NCBI GenBank assembly: GCA_037179515.1
Contig: JAXCGZ010009477.1
Location: forward strand, 97,501-161,500
DNA from: Halocaridina rubra
Taxonomy: Eukaryota > Arthropoda > Malacostraca > Decapoda > Atyidae
Direction of reading: 5' to 3'
DNA: 64,000 nucleotides
Positions 13,172 through 30,991 of this stretch are shown piece by piece (position 1 is the stretch's first letter; each line of letters starts with the position of its first letter). The translations under genes were made by a program, and so were the position numbers. The notes beneath the pieces were generated by a model. That model was not told the DNA's origin. It searched no databases and saw only the letters and a list, made by a program, of their open reading frames with translations.

Positions 13172-15107
13172 TGTGGGGGTTTAGGATGCTAGAGTGTTGT
13201 TAAGATTCTGTTTTACTAAGGGGACTCAAAGTACCGAGCTCGGTTAAGAGCTCACAAACAGACAGGACAGATATTTGTACTTGAACACCCCATGTCTAAT
13301 ACCATTAGTCGGTTAAATGAAACTCAGAATTCAACTTTCTTTTAATTTTGGAAATGCAATGACATTAAAAGAATTGAATTAAATTTCTCAAATTAAATTT
13401 TATGAAATGCTGCCTCGAATCCCGGAGGAGGTGAGTATGATTTCGTTTCCCGGCACCACGGACGTATGCCAAGACTTTGGCCTCAACTCGATGATTACCT
13501 CTGTCACACAGGCAGAGTAGAATACAGGACACTGCAATTTCAGAAACAGAAATGACACACTGTTTATAATGGGAAACTGAAAGCATGAGCACACATATAA
13601 TGAGTTTCCAATGTCATTCTACTGGATGAATATATATTGGTTATTCACAGCTAACCAGAAATATTTATGCTACCATAATAGCATACAAAACCATTAATTC
13701 TTTACTGGTTTTAAGAAAACAATATATTCACAATAGATGAAAATTAAGCAAGACAAATACAGTACTGTATGTATTCCTTAAATTGTGGGCAACCACAAAA
13801 GTTGCAATGCTTATTACTGATTAACAATTAATATGGTAACACTCTATTTAGGATAAAGGAAGAATCTACGAGATAAATACAGTATTCATTCACTTTTAGT
13901 TATCAAGAACTTTGCAATGAAAAAAAGGGTGCAAAACCACCTTTTGAGGTATTTGCAACTTATAACTCAAAACACTTTATCCCCAACATATGAAGAATTA
14001 GCAAGATAAATACGGTATGCATTCATTAAATTGTGGTTAACAAGAAATATTTGCAAAGCCAACTGGGAAAAATTACCTTTTAAATATTTGCAATTTTTTT
14101 TAGCAAATAGCTTTATTGACGAGTTTTTGACGTAAAACACTTTATTTACGATGATAGAAAGGGGTGAAATGAAATTAGAATTTATTAGGAAAAGAGATAG
14201 ATTTTTACGGGCTCATAACCAGGATGAGATTTTCGTTTATCACATTCAGTGAAAATAAACTTCTCAGCAATATATATCAGCTGTAATTTACAGGTTAAGG
14301 AATTAACTTTGGCATGTGAGATTCCAGTTTGGTAATCTACAAAATTTCGTGTGTATTGGAATGAAATGAGAATAAAAATCCATAAGATTTATCCAGTAAC
14401 GAATGTAACTAATTCTCGAAAATAAACCAATTTGCTTGACCCACGAGCTTTACCATACACTATCCCTCACCTTGTTGTGCTAGATGAATTCCTGTGAAGA
14501 TGCCACGTAATTAAGATTTGAAATAAACTTAGACTACCCAGGCGAGATGTTGCCTCTGGGCAGTCTCGGCGCCAAAAGAGAGCGTCTCCTTGTTCCTCCT
14601 GGTGAGTTCATCTGTAGGATACATTTCTAGAGCAGTAATTGGCTCTGATATCATTTTAAGGACTATTTTAGTGGTGGTCCCTGGCAGGCAATTATAGCAG
14701 AGATGCAAGGGAGAGACAGTATTTTTAGGTGCAACAAGTGGAAGCAAATAAAATAAAACGAGAATAATAATGAAAAGTTAGGTTACTGGTTCTTTTTTCT
14801 CTCTCATAATTTTCTTGGCTCGTAGCAGACAGAAAAATAGGAGCAGCCTCTATATCGGGGCTATACTTCTACACGTACAAGAAGAGTGAATAAGGTATAT
14901 TTAAGATTAGCTATAAGCTAAAATACAAATTGCAAATAATCATAATCTGCGAAAGTCAAGAAGTGGGAATTATTTTTTTAGTTAGAAAATAACAGTTATG
15001 TTAAAGGGAATTATTTTTTTTAGTTAGAAAATAACAGTTATGTTACTAATTTATTTGATAAGGCATCTAACAGCCTCTGTTGACTTTGAGCGAAACACTC
15101 TGTCACA
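13172..15107 (-). repeat. 5' LTR of the Gmr1-like element (1936 bp)
   Basis: It matches 4180-6116 almost base for base. The three indels I can see account exactly for the 1-bp length difference. It should hold the promoter and transcript start, but I cannot place a convincing TATA box by eye. Confidence 0.95.
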
Positions 15108-15138
15108 TATATATATGTATATATATATATATATATAT
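15108..15138. repeat. (TA)n array 5, continuation of array 4
   Basis: A short TA tract with one TG interruption. The right border is the left terminus of a family-2 element. Confidence 0.85.
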
Positions 15139-17313
<2,175 letters not shown>

Positions 17314-18173
17314 GGAGTCCCCCTTTAACGTTAGGGTTCCATTCCTGATAGCAGACTTAAAGTGTATTTCAACCTAAGTCAGAAAACACCTATATTCGAA
17401 CCTAGGTCCCTCACAAATGCTAAAAATAAATACTCTAAAACATAGAAAAATATTCTAAGTTTTTAATCTAAGACACAAAAATTGCAAAATGAACTATGCA
17501 GTCTTGCTTATCTTTACTACTGTGGTTGGCTTACATCTGGATAACAGGATAACTTCAGGCTCCATATCCAACTTAGGATCGAACAGCTTGACACCCGCGA
17601 ATGAGTACAAAAACACATGGTCGACCATTCTTATTACCCCCTTTCCCATTTTCATGGCATTAAACAATCTTTGCTCTCACCTGAATCAATAGGAGGCCAA
17701 CTTGGATGTGCCGTCGATGCTGGTCATCCAGCCGAAGCACTTAAAACGTGTTGATGTTGAAAGTATGTAGCCACAGCAAATGAGCCAGATAATCAAAATG
17801 ACAGACGAGAAAGTGAGAAGCACTGCCTTTGCAATGGCATTTCTCTTAAAAATGTATTCTTATTGATCGTATAGTGCTATCCTTTTTAGTTTCTCCTTTT
17901 CTCCAAAATTTATATTTGGTAATTTTGTAAATAAAGTAAATCTGATTCCTTCATAGAACCAATTACATAAATATACAAATAAATAAAACCATTGACTTGA
18001 TATACACATATACAACAATGATGTGTGACAATTCTTCTGCCAACCTCAACAAACTTTTTTGTTTGGTAATTTTGTAAATAAATTAAGTCTAAATCCTTCA
18101 AATAACTAAGTAAATCAATAAAACCACTTAATTTGATACAATATATATGCATACAACAATGCCGTGTGACCAT

Positions 18174-18366
18174 TATAGTCTCCGTGGCAAAATGGTAGTG
18201 TCCGTGATTCTGAGGTGGCAGGTCGAGGGTTCGCGCCTCGTCACGGACTGAGGTAAGGGCATACACTCAGGGTAATGATTACATCTGCCAAAACAAGTCC
18301 TTGGCAAGAAGGCAACCGTCGTAGCCCTTACTAGAAAAGGGAGTTCATGACGTAAAACCGAATCCA
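18174..18366 (+). mobile_element. tRNA-derived SINE inserted in the tandem array
   Basis: The head has an A-box-like TGGCAAAATGGTAGTG and a B-box-like GGGTTCGCGCCTCG, spaced as in tRNA genes, followed by a tRNA-unrelated body. The flanking array sequence AATGCC-TGTGAC is present on both sides (about 18158-18173 and 18367-18382), consistent with a target duplication from LINE-type retroposition. It is not a functional tRNA, since the cloverleaf arms do not pair properly. Confidence 0.65.
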
Positions 18367-18974
18367 ATGCCATGTGACTATTCTTCTGCCAACCTCAACA
18401 AACTTTTTCACATAAACATCATATTTGCGGCTATGTATCTGTAAATAAATTCAGTCTAATTCCATCAAATAACCAAATACATAGACAAATAGATAAATAA
18501 AATTATTAACTTGATACAGTATATACGCATGCAGGACAACAATGTAGTGTGACTATTCTTCTGCCAACTTCAACAAACTTTTCGAATAAATATCGTATTT
18601 AAAGCTATGTATTTGGTAATTTTGTATATAAATTAAGTCACATTCCTTCAAATAACCAAATACATAACATACAAATAAATAAAACCATTAACTGAGACAG
18701 TATATATGGATACAACAATACCGTGAGACTATTCTTCTGCCTACCTCAACGCAATTTTTTGCTAAAGAAAGATCGTATTTACTGATATATGTTTAGTAAT
18801 TTTGTAAAAATATTAAGTCTAATTCCTTCAAATAACCAAATACATAAACAAATGGATAAATAAAACCATTAACTTGATACAGTATATATGCATACAGTAC
18901 AACAATGTCGTGTGACTATTCGTCTGCCAACCTCAACAAACGTTTTTGAATAAAGATCGTATTTATGGTAATGC

Positions 18975-19165
18975 ATTTTTTTTTCTATGAGAGTAAGACC
19001 AGGATGGGCAGAATATATTGCCCTTACCGGGTCTAGGCACGAAAAAACATAAAGTAAAGAGAAACAGAGATGGAGAGTGTAGTGACTTGTCAGATGTGAA
19101 GGGGTAATAAGAGATGTGTAACTGAAGGAAGACTTAACATCGAACTGTCCTGGCCAGCCCTATTT
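18975..19165 (-). repeat. Dispersed repeat related to the 595-2223 foldback arm
   Basis: It contains AAGTAAAGAGAAACAGAGATGG, GACTTGTCAGATGTGAAGG and AAGACCAGGATGGGC, which match the arms at about 870-1030 (inverted) and 1820-2000. It interrupts the tandem array. Confidence 0.6.
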
Positions 19166-19441
19166 AAGTCTAAAATTTTGTAAATAAATTAAGTCAAATT
19201 CGCCCAAATAACCAAATACATAAAAAAAAAAAATAATAAAGCCATTAACTTGACACAGTATATATGTATACAACAATGATGCAGTGAGACTATTCTTCTG
19301 CCAGGCTCACAAAGTGTTCAGTGCACGCATATTGAATTTATTGCACCTGCCAGGTAGGTCGAAAACTTAATTTATTAATAAACTATTATTTATTGGCCTC
19401 CGACGTAACAGCGGAACGACGTTCAAGAAGGACCCCCTGAC

Positions 19442-22333
<2,892 letters not shown>

Positions 22334-22396
<63 letters not shown>
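22334..22396. repeat. (TA)n array 10
   Basis: About 63 bp of TA between a family-2 right terminus and a family-1 MITE in reverse orientation. Confidence 0.95.
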
Positions 22397-22400
<4 letters not shown>

Positions 22401-22738
22401 ATCCCCCCATTATCGCGGTAGTTCGGTTCCGGGACCTGGCACGAGACAGGAAAACTGCAAAGTAGGATCAGCCTATATGTACATAGATATTTTAATTTAT
22501 TTTTTCGTTTACACTGTATAAACCCTCCCTGTACTGTTAACAAACCACCCTTTACTTCATAAATAACAGCATGCAACGTAAATTTATATGAAAGTGATAG
22601 ATAAAATTACGGTGAATGAAGTGGTAATTACATGACATACTCATGTACATAGGTATTTTACAATAATAATTTGCCAAAAAACACCCGCGATACAGTGAAA
22701 ACGCGAACCAAGAAACGCGATACAGCGGGGGATCACTG
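22397..22738 (-). mobile_element. Tigger-type MITE, family 1, reverse orientation
   Basis: This is the reverse complement of the unit at 1238-1581, with the same length and the same internal blocks. It ends GGGGGATCACTG followed by TATATA. Confidence 0.8.
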
Positions 22739-22747
22739 TATATATAG

Positions 22748-25222
22748 TGGTAACCCCAATCCACGAACTTAATCCGTTCCCAAAAACAGTTCTGGGGTTG
22801 GATTGTTCATGGGTTGGATTTATTTTTCTCATTGAAAAGCATGTAAATTCAATTAATCCATTCCTGGTCACAATAAATATTCATTTAAAATTTTTTTAGA
22901 CCCTAAAAACATGAAATATAATACAGGTAATATGTATTTCATCAGTGAAAAGAAAATTACATTAACAATAGAAAGGAATTCTACTTTACTAAAGTAAAAC
23001 ATGTACATATTCAGGTATACAGTATACACTAGTTAATACCCAGTATAAAATAGCAAAGTCCAACAGTTAAAAAATTGTCACATTCTCCCAGTAATAACAA
23101 ATACATTAAGAAAGAGTACATACTGTAGGTAAAAAAAAAATGTAGGTAAGATATATTACTGTATTTACCTTTGTGGATGATTGTTGCTGGCATAAGTGGA
23201 TGGTGGTGGAGGAGGAGGAGGAAGAGGACTAATTTGTGAAGGAGAGTCCCCTTCCATGAAAACATTAGGGAACTCTTCTGATACAGGCTCTAATTCTGGT
23301 GTAGTCTCTCTTTTTTTCTCTTTTGGAAGCTGCTTCCTTGCCTACTGGGACAAGGAAATGATCCAGAGAAATTTGTCTTTTTCTTCTTTGGTAAATTTTT
23401 CTAAAAATATTCATCGCATTGTCATTTACTATGTTCATTACTCTATTGCCCACAGTTTTAGCTGGGTGATGATTCTCAATAAAAGCCTGCACATCATTCC
23501 ACTTACTAAAAATTTCTTTAAATTCTTCACTGGATGCCTTTTCCCTCTCATGCCCTTCATCTGCTGACTGCTCCTCTTGGAGAATCTTCACCAGTTTGCA
23601 ACTCAACTAATTCTTTGGTGGTAAGTTCTTCTTTGTGTTCCTCCACATCCTCCTCATTGACCTCCAAGCCTAAACCTTTGCCTGTGGCCACAATATCATT
23701 AACAATTTGAATAGTTAACTCCTGCTTGAAGCCTTTGAAGTCTCTAACAGTCATACAACCTGGCCAAAGTTTCCTCCAGGAGGAGTTCAATGTACGATAT
23801 GAGGCCTCCTTCTATGCTTTTTCAGTGAGGCCAATGCAGTTGAAGATATTAAAGTGGTCTTTCCAGAAATTATGAAGGATCAAATCTGTGTCATTGGTGA
23901 CCTGGAAAAGCCTGGCAAAAAGACCCTTCGTATACAACTTTTTAAAATTAGAAATTACCTACTGGTCCATGGGCTGGAGGACAGGAGTGGTGTTGGGAGG
24001 TAGAAATTTCAATTTAATGAAGTCATAATGTATATCGAGATATCGTTCCACACCTGGAGGAGAGGCAAGAGCATTATCCATTAAGAGGAGACACTTAAGG
24101 GGCAAATAGTTTTCTTCAAGATATTTTTGCACTGCTGGCGCAAACACTTTAATCAACCACTCTAGGAATAAAATCCGCGTGACCCAAGCCTTCGGATTTG
24201 ACCTTCACATTACTGGAAGGCTAGCCTTCCACACGCAGATTTTCTGAGCGGTAAACTAAAAGAGGCTTGATCTTATAGTCACCACTAGCATTAGCGCACA
24301 ATAATATTGTAAGCCTGTCTTTCATTGGTTTGTGGCCAGGCAGTGACTTCTCCTCTTAGGTTATATAGGTTCCTTTAGGCATATTCTTCCAAATGAGTCC
24401 CGTTTCATCACAATTAAAAACTTGTTGCGGGATATAACCTTCATTCTCAACAAAATTAGTAAATTCTTTCACGTAAGAATCCGCTGTTTTTTGGTTGGAA
24501 CTAGCCGCCTCTCCATGTCTAATGACGCTATGAATCCCAGTTCATCGACGAAAGTGTTCAAACTAGCTTCTGCTAGCTTTAAATTCCTCAACTTTAGCGC
24601 CGCTAGAACTCAGAGAGTTCGCTACTGAATCATGGTGGATTTGCAAAGACTTAGCACATATTATGGCCTCGTTAATACTCTCTCCAACCAGCTGTTTTTC
24701 ATTTATCCACAACAATAATAATTTTTCTACCTCTCCTATTAATCATGACCTTTTCTTCGTTAAGATATTTACTCCCTTAGCCATGTCAGCCACATTTAAG
24801 ATCTCTATATTCTTTAAAATATTACAGATGGTTGATTTCGCCATGTTATGCTGCGTGGCGAGAATGGACACACGAACCCCAATTTCATGTTTAGAAATTA
24901 TTTCTTTCTTCGTTTCCACTGTCATGCGTCTAGGGTATTTGACACCAATATCACTAACACTTAACTTTCTTAGGAGCCACAATAAGGGCTATATGAAAGG
25001 CAATACAATGGAAAATAAAGCAAGAACTACGATCAAATCATGAATGAACCACACAGCGCAGGCACCAATGCAGAACTGAGAGCGGGCGAGTGGGACACGT
25101 GGTGGCTAGGCCAACACATGCGTGTTTGTGGGTTGGATTTTGTTCATGGGTTGGGGTCAAAAATTTTTCAAAATGTTTTTCATGGGTACAGGAGTTTATG
25201 GGATGGGGTCGCGAATTCACTG
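22748..25222 (-). mobile_element. Older Tigger relic with broken transposase
   Basis: The left end (AGTGGTAACCCCAATCCACG) and the complement of the right end (CAGTGAATTCGCGACCCCAT) are imperfect inverted repeats; GGGTTGGATT-type subterminal repeats occur on both sides. Minus-strand fragments of a TIGD1/JRK-like transposase lie inside. Stops and frame changes make it inactive. Confidence 0.7.
23265..25000 (-). pseudogene. Tigger (TIGD1-like) transposase relic
   Basis: The pieces in order are: an N-terminal helix-turn-helix region at 24743-24982 (ETKKEIISKHEIGVRVSILA, then STICNILKN); a DDE part at 23959-24156 with LLLMDNA and PPNTTPVLQPMDQ, the second and third catalytic-Asp motifs; and an acidic C-terminal part at 23265-23790 (SWRKLWPG, EEDVEEHKEEL). 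The frame is broken between pieces. It is clearly a different Tigger lineage from the transposase at 26230. Confidence 0.75.
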
Positions 25223-25429
25223 TATCGTGTTTTTTTTGGCAATTTTTTTTCTTATGTTGGTATATGCAAAAATATTAAAATATAAAAAAAATAAAAATTT
25301 TCAGTATTTTAATTTTTTTATTTAAAAAAAAGTCATTATTTTATTGATAAAAAAAAAATTTCCTGCCTACGAATAATAAAACAGTAAGAAATTAATAATT
25401 TCTTACTGTATCAGCGTTTCGGAAAACGC

Positions 25430-26000
25430 AAAGGGTCGCACCTACGTGAGCTAGCATATATTAAAATTTCCAGTAGTTTCATGATTTTATTGATAAAAAA
25501 AACGCATTTCTTAGCCTAAGAATAATAAAACAGTAAAAAATAGTAAAAAACATAAATACTAACAGTATTGCACCATGTAAAATACGATACCAGTATCAGC
25601 GTTTCGGAAAACGAAAAGGGTCATACCTACGTGAGCTAGTACATATAGAAATCTTTATTATTTTATTGATAAAACAAGTATTTCCTAGCCTAAGAGTTAT
25701 AAAACAGTAAGAAATAGTAAAAAACATAAATTTAGATATATAACTCACAGTATTGCATCATGTGAAATAGTGTCCGATAGCGTACAATGTATTGGGGTCG
25801 CACCTACGTGAGCTAGCATATATTAAAATTTCCAGTAGTTTCATGATTTTATTGATAAAAAAACGTATTTCTTAGCCTAAGAATAATAAAACTAAAAAAT
25901 AGTAAAAAACATAAATACTAACAGTACTGCACCATGTAAAATACGATACCGCTATCAGCGTTTCGGAATACGCAAAGGCTCGCACCTACGTGAGATAGTT
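25430..26000. repeat. Subterminal tandem array of about 181-bp units in the Tigger element
   Basis: CCTACGTGAG recurs at 25441, 25626, 25803 and 25985. Units share TTTCCAGTAGTTTCATG, AATAATAAAACAGTAAAAAATAG and a TATCAGCGTTTCGGA block. Confidence 0.8.
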
Positions 26001-26229
26001 CATGGAATGCTATTGGCTGAAAGGTCAGGAGATGACGAATCAAAGAATTGTTTTTCTTTATGTTCTGTATCATGGGGTCTGATTGGCTTTTTCATTGAAA
26101 TTTGCTTCTCCCACCATCTTCCATTGTCTCGCCTCACTCGTTCAGTCTAACTCACGTGTGCGCCGTTCACATTGTGCTTATTAATACGTTTTGCATGTGA
26201 TTTTTTTCTCGCGTATTCTAACCTTTGCA

Positions 26230-28002
26230 ATGACTCCCAAGCATCCTTCATCTTCTAAGGCTTCTGGTAGTCAGCCTAAGCGGCAAAGGAGGATGTTAAC
26301 CATAACAGATAAGGTGAAACTCTTAGATATGCTGAAAGAAGGAAAATGGTTTACAGATGTCGGCTGCTATTTTGGCCTCAATGAATCTACTGTTCGCTAC
26401 ATCAAAAAGGACGAGGCAAAGATCAGGAAAACAGCGACTATTTCTTTTAATAAATCAGCGAAGAGGGTCGTAACATCCCACAATAAGGCAGTAGTGCGGA
26501 TGGAAGCTGCTTTGGCCATGTGGATTGCTGAATGCAGAAAGAAAAACATCAGCTTAGACAGCAATATCATACAAACAAAGGCGAAGAAGCTGTACGAGAC
26601 ATTCGCTACAAACGAACCCGTCGATGACAGTGGCGACCGTGGAGAGGAGGAGGGGAGAGAAGATATCGACAACCCACAACCAGGACCCTCCTGCGATTCT
26701 CCACCGAGGATACAATCGTTCATTGCTAGCAAGGGATGGTTCGCCAAATTTCAAAAACGCTATGGCCTAAAAGGCGTTTCGGTTTATGACAAAGCCACCT
26801 CTGCAGATACAGCTGCCGCAGAAAATTACGTGAACAACGACTTCAAGAAAGTTATCGCCGAAGGGGAATATGCTCCTGAGCAAGTCTTCAACATGGATGA
26901 GACTGGGTTATTTTGGAAGAGAATGCCGTCTCGCACTTTTCTCTTCAAGGAAGAAGCTAAAGCCCCGAGATTTAAAGCGCACAAAGATCGCGTTACTCTC
27001 GTCATGTGCGGGAATGCTGCAGGCTTCATGTTAAAGCCCGGGCTTATCTACAAGTCAAAGAACCCTAGGGCTTTGAAGAATAAAAACAAGAATCTGTTGC
27101 CAGTGTATTGGATGCATAACCCTAAGGCCTGGATCACGAAAAGCCTCACATCGGACTGGTTTCAACAATGCTTTATCCCTCAGGTCAAACTTTATCTTGC
27201 GGAAAAAGGCCTTGAATTTAAAGTCCTTCTTTTGATGGAAAATGCTGGTGGCCATGCAACTAAGCTCGAATATGACGGTGTTCAAGTAGAGTTCCTGCCA
27301 CCGAGTACAACGTCACTGATGCAGCCTATGGATCAAGGCGTTATTGGTGCGTTCATGGCCCTCTAAACACGAAATGCCCAGGCGAACCTGGTTGAATCCA
27401 TGGATTCGGACAAAGAATTCTCAATGAGGACGTACTGGCGTAATTACACGATTGCCACATGCCTTCAAAATATTCAGAATGCAATCAAAGAGATGAAGTC
27501 GGCTACAATCAATGCCAGTTGGAAGAAATTGTGGCCCGAAGTCATCCACGACTACAAGGGATTTGCTCCTGACAAAGTCCATAACTCGGCAGTTGCGAAA
27601 GCTGTGAAGTTGGTTGCATTGCTAGGAGGAGAAGGCTTTAAAGATATGACTCACGAAGATGTGAATGAACTGATTAACTGCCACTCGCAGCCTTTGAGTG
27701 ATGAAGACTTGGAAGAAATGACAAAATCAGCGAGCGAAGAGGAGGAAGAAGAACTTCAGGAAACGCACGAAGAAATTGAAGAACCTGGCCTTACACTCGA
27801 ACGTCTGGCAGCCATATATGAACATGTGAAAGCAGTCCAAAAATTCTCGCAGGAACATGACGATAAAATGGTTCGTTCGGTGACCTTCTGTAATATTCTC
27901 GACGATGCCATGATTCCTTACCAGACCATCTTCCAACAAAAGAAGAAACAGCGACAGCAACTCCCCATTACCATGTTCTTCTCCCCCAAAAAGCAGCCGT
28001 AA
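26230..28002 (+). pseudogene. pogo/Tigger (CENP-B/JRK-like) transposase with one internal stop
   Basis: This is a 590-codon transposase that would cut and paste the flanking TIRs at TA targets. The start at 26230 is chosen because the sister copy at 20581 begins at the same codon; upstream codons are untranslated leader. The first DNA-binding region is TDKVKLLDMLKEGKWF (from residue 26). A Tc5-type second DNA-binding region covers roughly residues 90-180, ending GWFAKFQKRYGL. DDE_1 follows: D223 (NMDETGLFW), the second motif LLLMENAGGH with E337 where Asp is normal, and D368 (LQPMDQG in the family, here MQPMDQG). A single TAA at 27364-27366 interrupts the frame, which then stays open to 28002 with an acidic C-terminus. 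Both the stop and the D-to-E change argue that it is dead, though recently so. Confidence 0.85.
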
Positions 28003-28455
28003 AGCTGTTATTGGCTGCGGAATAATTTCCTCTGGGGTCAACAAACATCATTACCACCTCATTCACGGTAAGTTTACCTATCACGTACATATAAATTTAT
28101 GTTGCATGCTGTTATTTATAAAGTAAAGGGTGGTTTTTTAACATTGCAGGGAGGGTTTATACAGTAAACGTAAAAATAATTGTAAAATCCTACATACATG
28201 AGTATGTCATGTCATTACCACCTCATTCACAGTAAGTTTATCTATCACTTTCATATAAATTTACGCTGCTGCTGTTATTTATGGAGTAAAGGGTGGTTTG
28301 TTAACAGTACAGGGAGGGTTTATACAGTTTATACAGTGTAAACGTAAAAATAAATTAAAATGTCTATGTACATACAGGGTGATGCTACTTCGCGAAAATT
28401 CCTGTCTCGGGCCAGGTCCCGGAACCAAACCTTCATGATAATCGAAGGAACACTG

Positions 28456-28805
28456 TATATATATAAAATCCAAAACACTATGATTTGAGGATACAGTTTT
28501 AGTATTATCAACTTGTTTCCTTCATAGAAATATATTTTTCAATATTTTTTATTGTTTTCCTTTTAAGATGTAGGGAAGATTAATTAATATTATCATTGTT
28601 ACTGAGATTAGAGACAGCTGGTTCCTCCAAAGGCATGGCATTTACAATGGTGTACTTGATAGCCTGCTAACAAAATCTAGGATCCGGCACAGGAAAATCC
28701 CTTTAAATTATAAATTCTAATGTATCTAAGATAATTCATTTTAACAAAGTGAATCCAATCCCTACTCTCAGTAGATTCCATTTTAACATCTTTAACATTC
28801 ACCAG
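28456..28805. other. Boundary between the transposon cluster and the gene region
   Basis: AT-rich sequence with no recognisable element. The last part, a T- and C-containing stretch ending CATTCACCAG at 28805, is a plausible 3' splice site for the exon at 28806. Confidence 0.4.
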
Positions 28806-30956
28806 GTACGAAGAACGAGCACCGGATATGACAAAGTACGACATCACACCTTGTTTCTCTGGCCACGATCACATACGTCGTTTCCAGATAGGATTTCCCA
28901 GAGAATTTCGCGAGGACTACACAAATCACCCACTGGAATTCACGACGCAAGTTCATGACAGCCTGGCTCAAGATATTCATATTCCTCTGATAAGAATACA
29001 ACACACACTGGTAAATAAGTTTAAAGATACAGCAGTAATTAATAAGTAATAGGGATATCATAACCGATTGGCAAAATGTAAACTATTCTCATTTCACAAT
29101 GGCAGAATTTGTACAAAGACAATCATAATTAAAAAAAAAGAAATTGTGCATTCTGACAATTTAAATGGCTAATTTCTTTACTAAATAGAATACAAAATTA
29201 CTATGGTAAACAGATTCCTCTAAGAGAAACCAAATCCTTATCACACACCAAGGAGAGTCCACATTAACCCATATTTAATAGAGCTGTAAATAATAACTGC
29301 CTGATAATAAATAGCAGAAAGTACAGATTTCTGTAAGGGAGATGATAAATTTGCTGTGTGCGTGTTAGTATCAAATGAAAAATACGTTATTCAAAATTAC
29401 AACAGAATTAAGGATAACTTAGGGATCACTGCTCGAAGTAAGAAAAACATTATTTGACAGGCTTCTTTTCCTCTTTCTGACAACAGCACTATCATTTCTT
29501 GGGACCAGCACTTTGGTGACTCATCCCCTTCCCTACAGAGGTTGGCTTAGTATAGGTACTTGAGTAATTGCATTATAATTTCAGATAGAATTTAATGAAC
29601 ATGACGGAAACCTATATGCAGAATTCACACTAGTGGACAGACCAGAAGTTGATGGAATTGAGTTTCCAGACAGTGTAGGACCACCCCTCGCAGAAGTTGT
29701 TACTACACTGCAGCAAACAATGAATTATTTGCCCGTCATACTATACAGTCCTGACTATGACACACCTGGGGTAAGTATATAAGTACTGAGCTATGGTAAA
29801 CTCTAATGTGCTTAATGATGTTAGGAATAAGGCAAGCCCTCCTCATTCTCTAATTCAATACGATCAATCAGTACCTATAACTCATTTTAAGAGGACTATC
29901 CTATTTGTGGTTGGCTGTAGAAACGTTTATCAAAGCTTTTGATGAGTAAAATAATTCAAACTCCTGTTTCACTATAACCTGAATATGTTTTGCAATAATA
30001 AAACCACTGATTGATGAATAGGGTTTTGGAGTGGTAATGAAACATTATATTACATATATACATTACAGGGACTGTAGTAGTGCACTGCTTAGAGCATTCA
30101 ACTTGGGAGGTGACAAAACCCATAATTGGGCTCACCGCAGGGTGTTAGGAAGGGCATCCAGCTTTAATTTCTAAGTTCCAACCTGTCTATTTCTGCCAAC
30201 ATAATGTGGAATAATAGAATGTACATTAAAACACCATAACTTTTTCCTCAGCATGTGAAGATTATGATAGCATATCCAGACAGTCTTCAAGAAATGTTTG
30301 AAGATGAATGTACACCCATGAAATCACTGTCACTTCCTCGCCATGGAGCACAACCTGTGGAAGTTATTGCAAGCACCAAATCACAAATATCATCTATGGA
30401 AATAAATCACGTTCTGAAAGAAAGACTTCAAGAAAAGAACAATCCTACAGTGGAGCAAAATCTTGATGAAATGAATAAGCAAAAACAAATTCACCAAAAT
30501 AATGAAATTTTCCCAGAGAATTTAAGGGGGAAAAAAACAAGATATTTCGCTTCTGCATCCCCAAAGGAACTGTTTGATAATGAAATTATGTCTAATTCAA
30601 ATGCATGGATTGGGGAAGAAAATGCAAACCCAGATGTTGTTATGGACCTCACTGGAGAGAAAATGGACAAAGCTGATGACAGCTTTTACGATGATCCTGA
30701 GACATACGGAAAAGAAGAGAAAAAAACATATACTCCAGGTATGAAAGTATTACCAACATGATGTACAGCAAGTATTATAGACCAGAAATATGTAAGAGAG
30801 TGTAAGGAAACATAATGCATACTGGTTATTAATACTTGTTTCCAAATATCCAAACTACTCCTGTATTCATATCCTATACTATATTGAAAACTTAAGTTTC
30901 TTACATACAAATTGCTATAACTACTACTCAGTTACAGCTCGAGATGCTTTAATAAA

Positions 30957-30991
<35 letters not shown>

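Larger units (their letters stand above)
17880..19330. repeat. Tandem array, monomers of about 175-188 bp
   Basis: The landmark TTCTGCCAACCTCAACAAAC recurs at about 18034, 18384, 18559, 18734, 18922 and 19286. The two double-length gaps are explained by insertions at 18174-18366 and 18975-19165. Monomers share TAATTTTGTAAATAAATTAAGTC and AATAACCAAATACATAAAC blocks. Confidence 0.8.
25223..28455 (+). mobile_element. Tigger element with near-complete transposase, family 1
   Basis: The right end (GATAATCGAAGGAACACTG, then TATATA) is the family-1 terminus. The left outermost part of about 40 bp is missing or replaced, because the sequence enters at CACTGTATCGTGTTTTTT right after the neighbouring Tigger relic. 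Upstream of the transposase are four tandem units of about 181 bp. Downstream, at 28040-28360, two units of about 165 bp repeat the 3' subterminal region. MITEs at 1238 and 22397 and the deletion derivative at 19550 are related copies. Confidence 0.75.

Noticed and set aside
18181..18252. Candidate tRNA gene
   Set aside because: A and B boxes are present, but the stems do not form a proper cloverleaf and the unit continues into a SINE body with target duplications.
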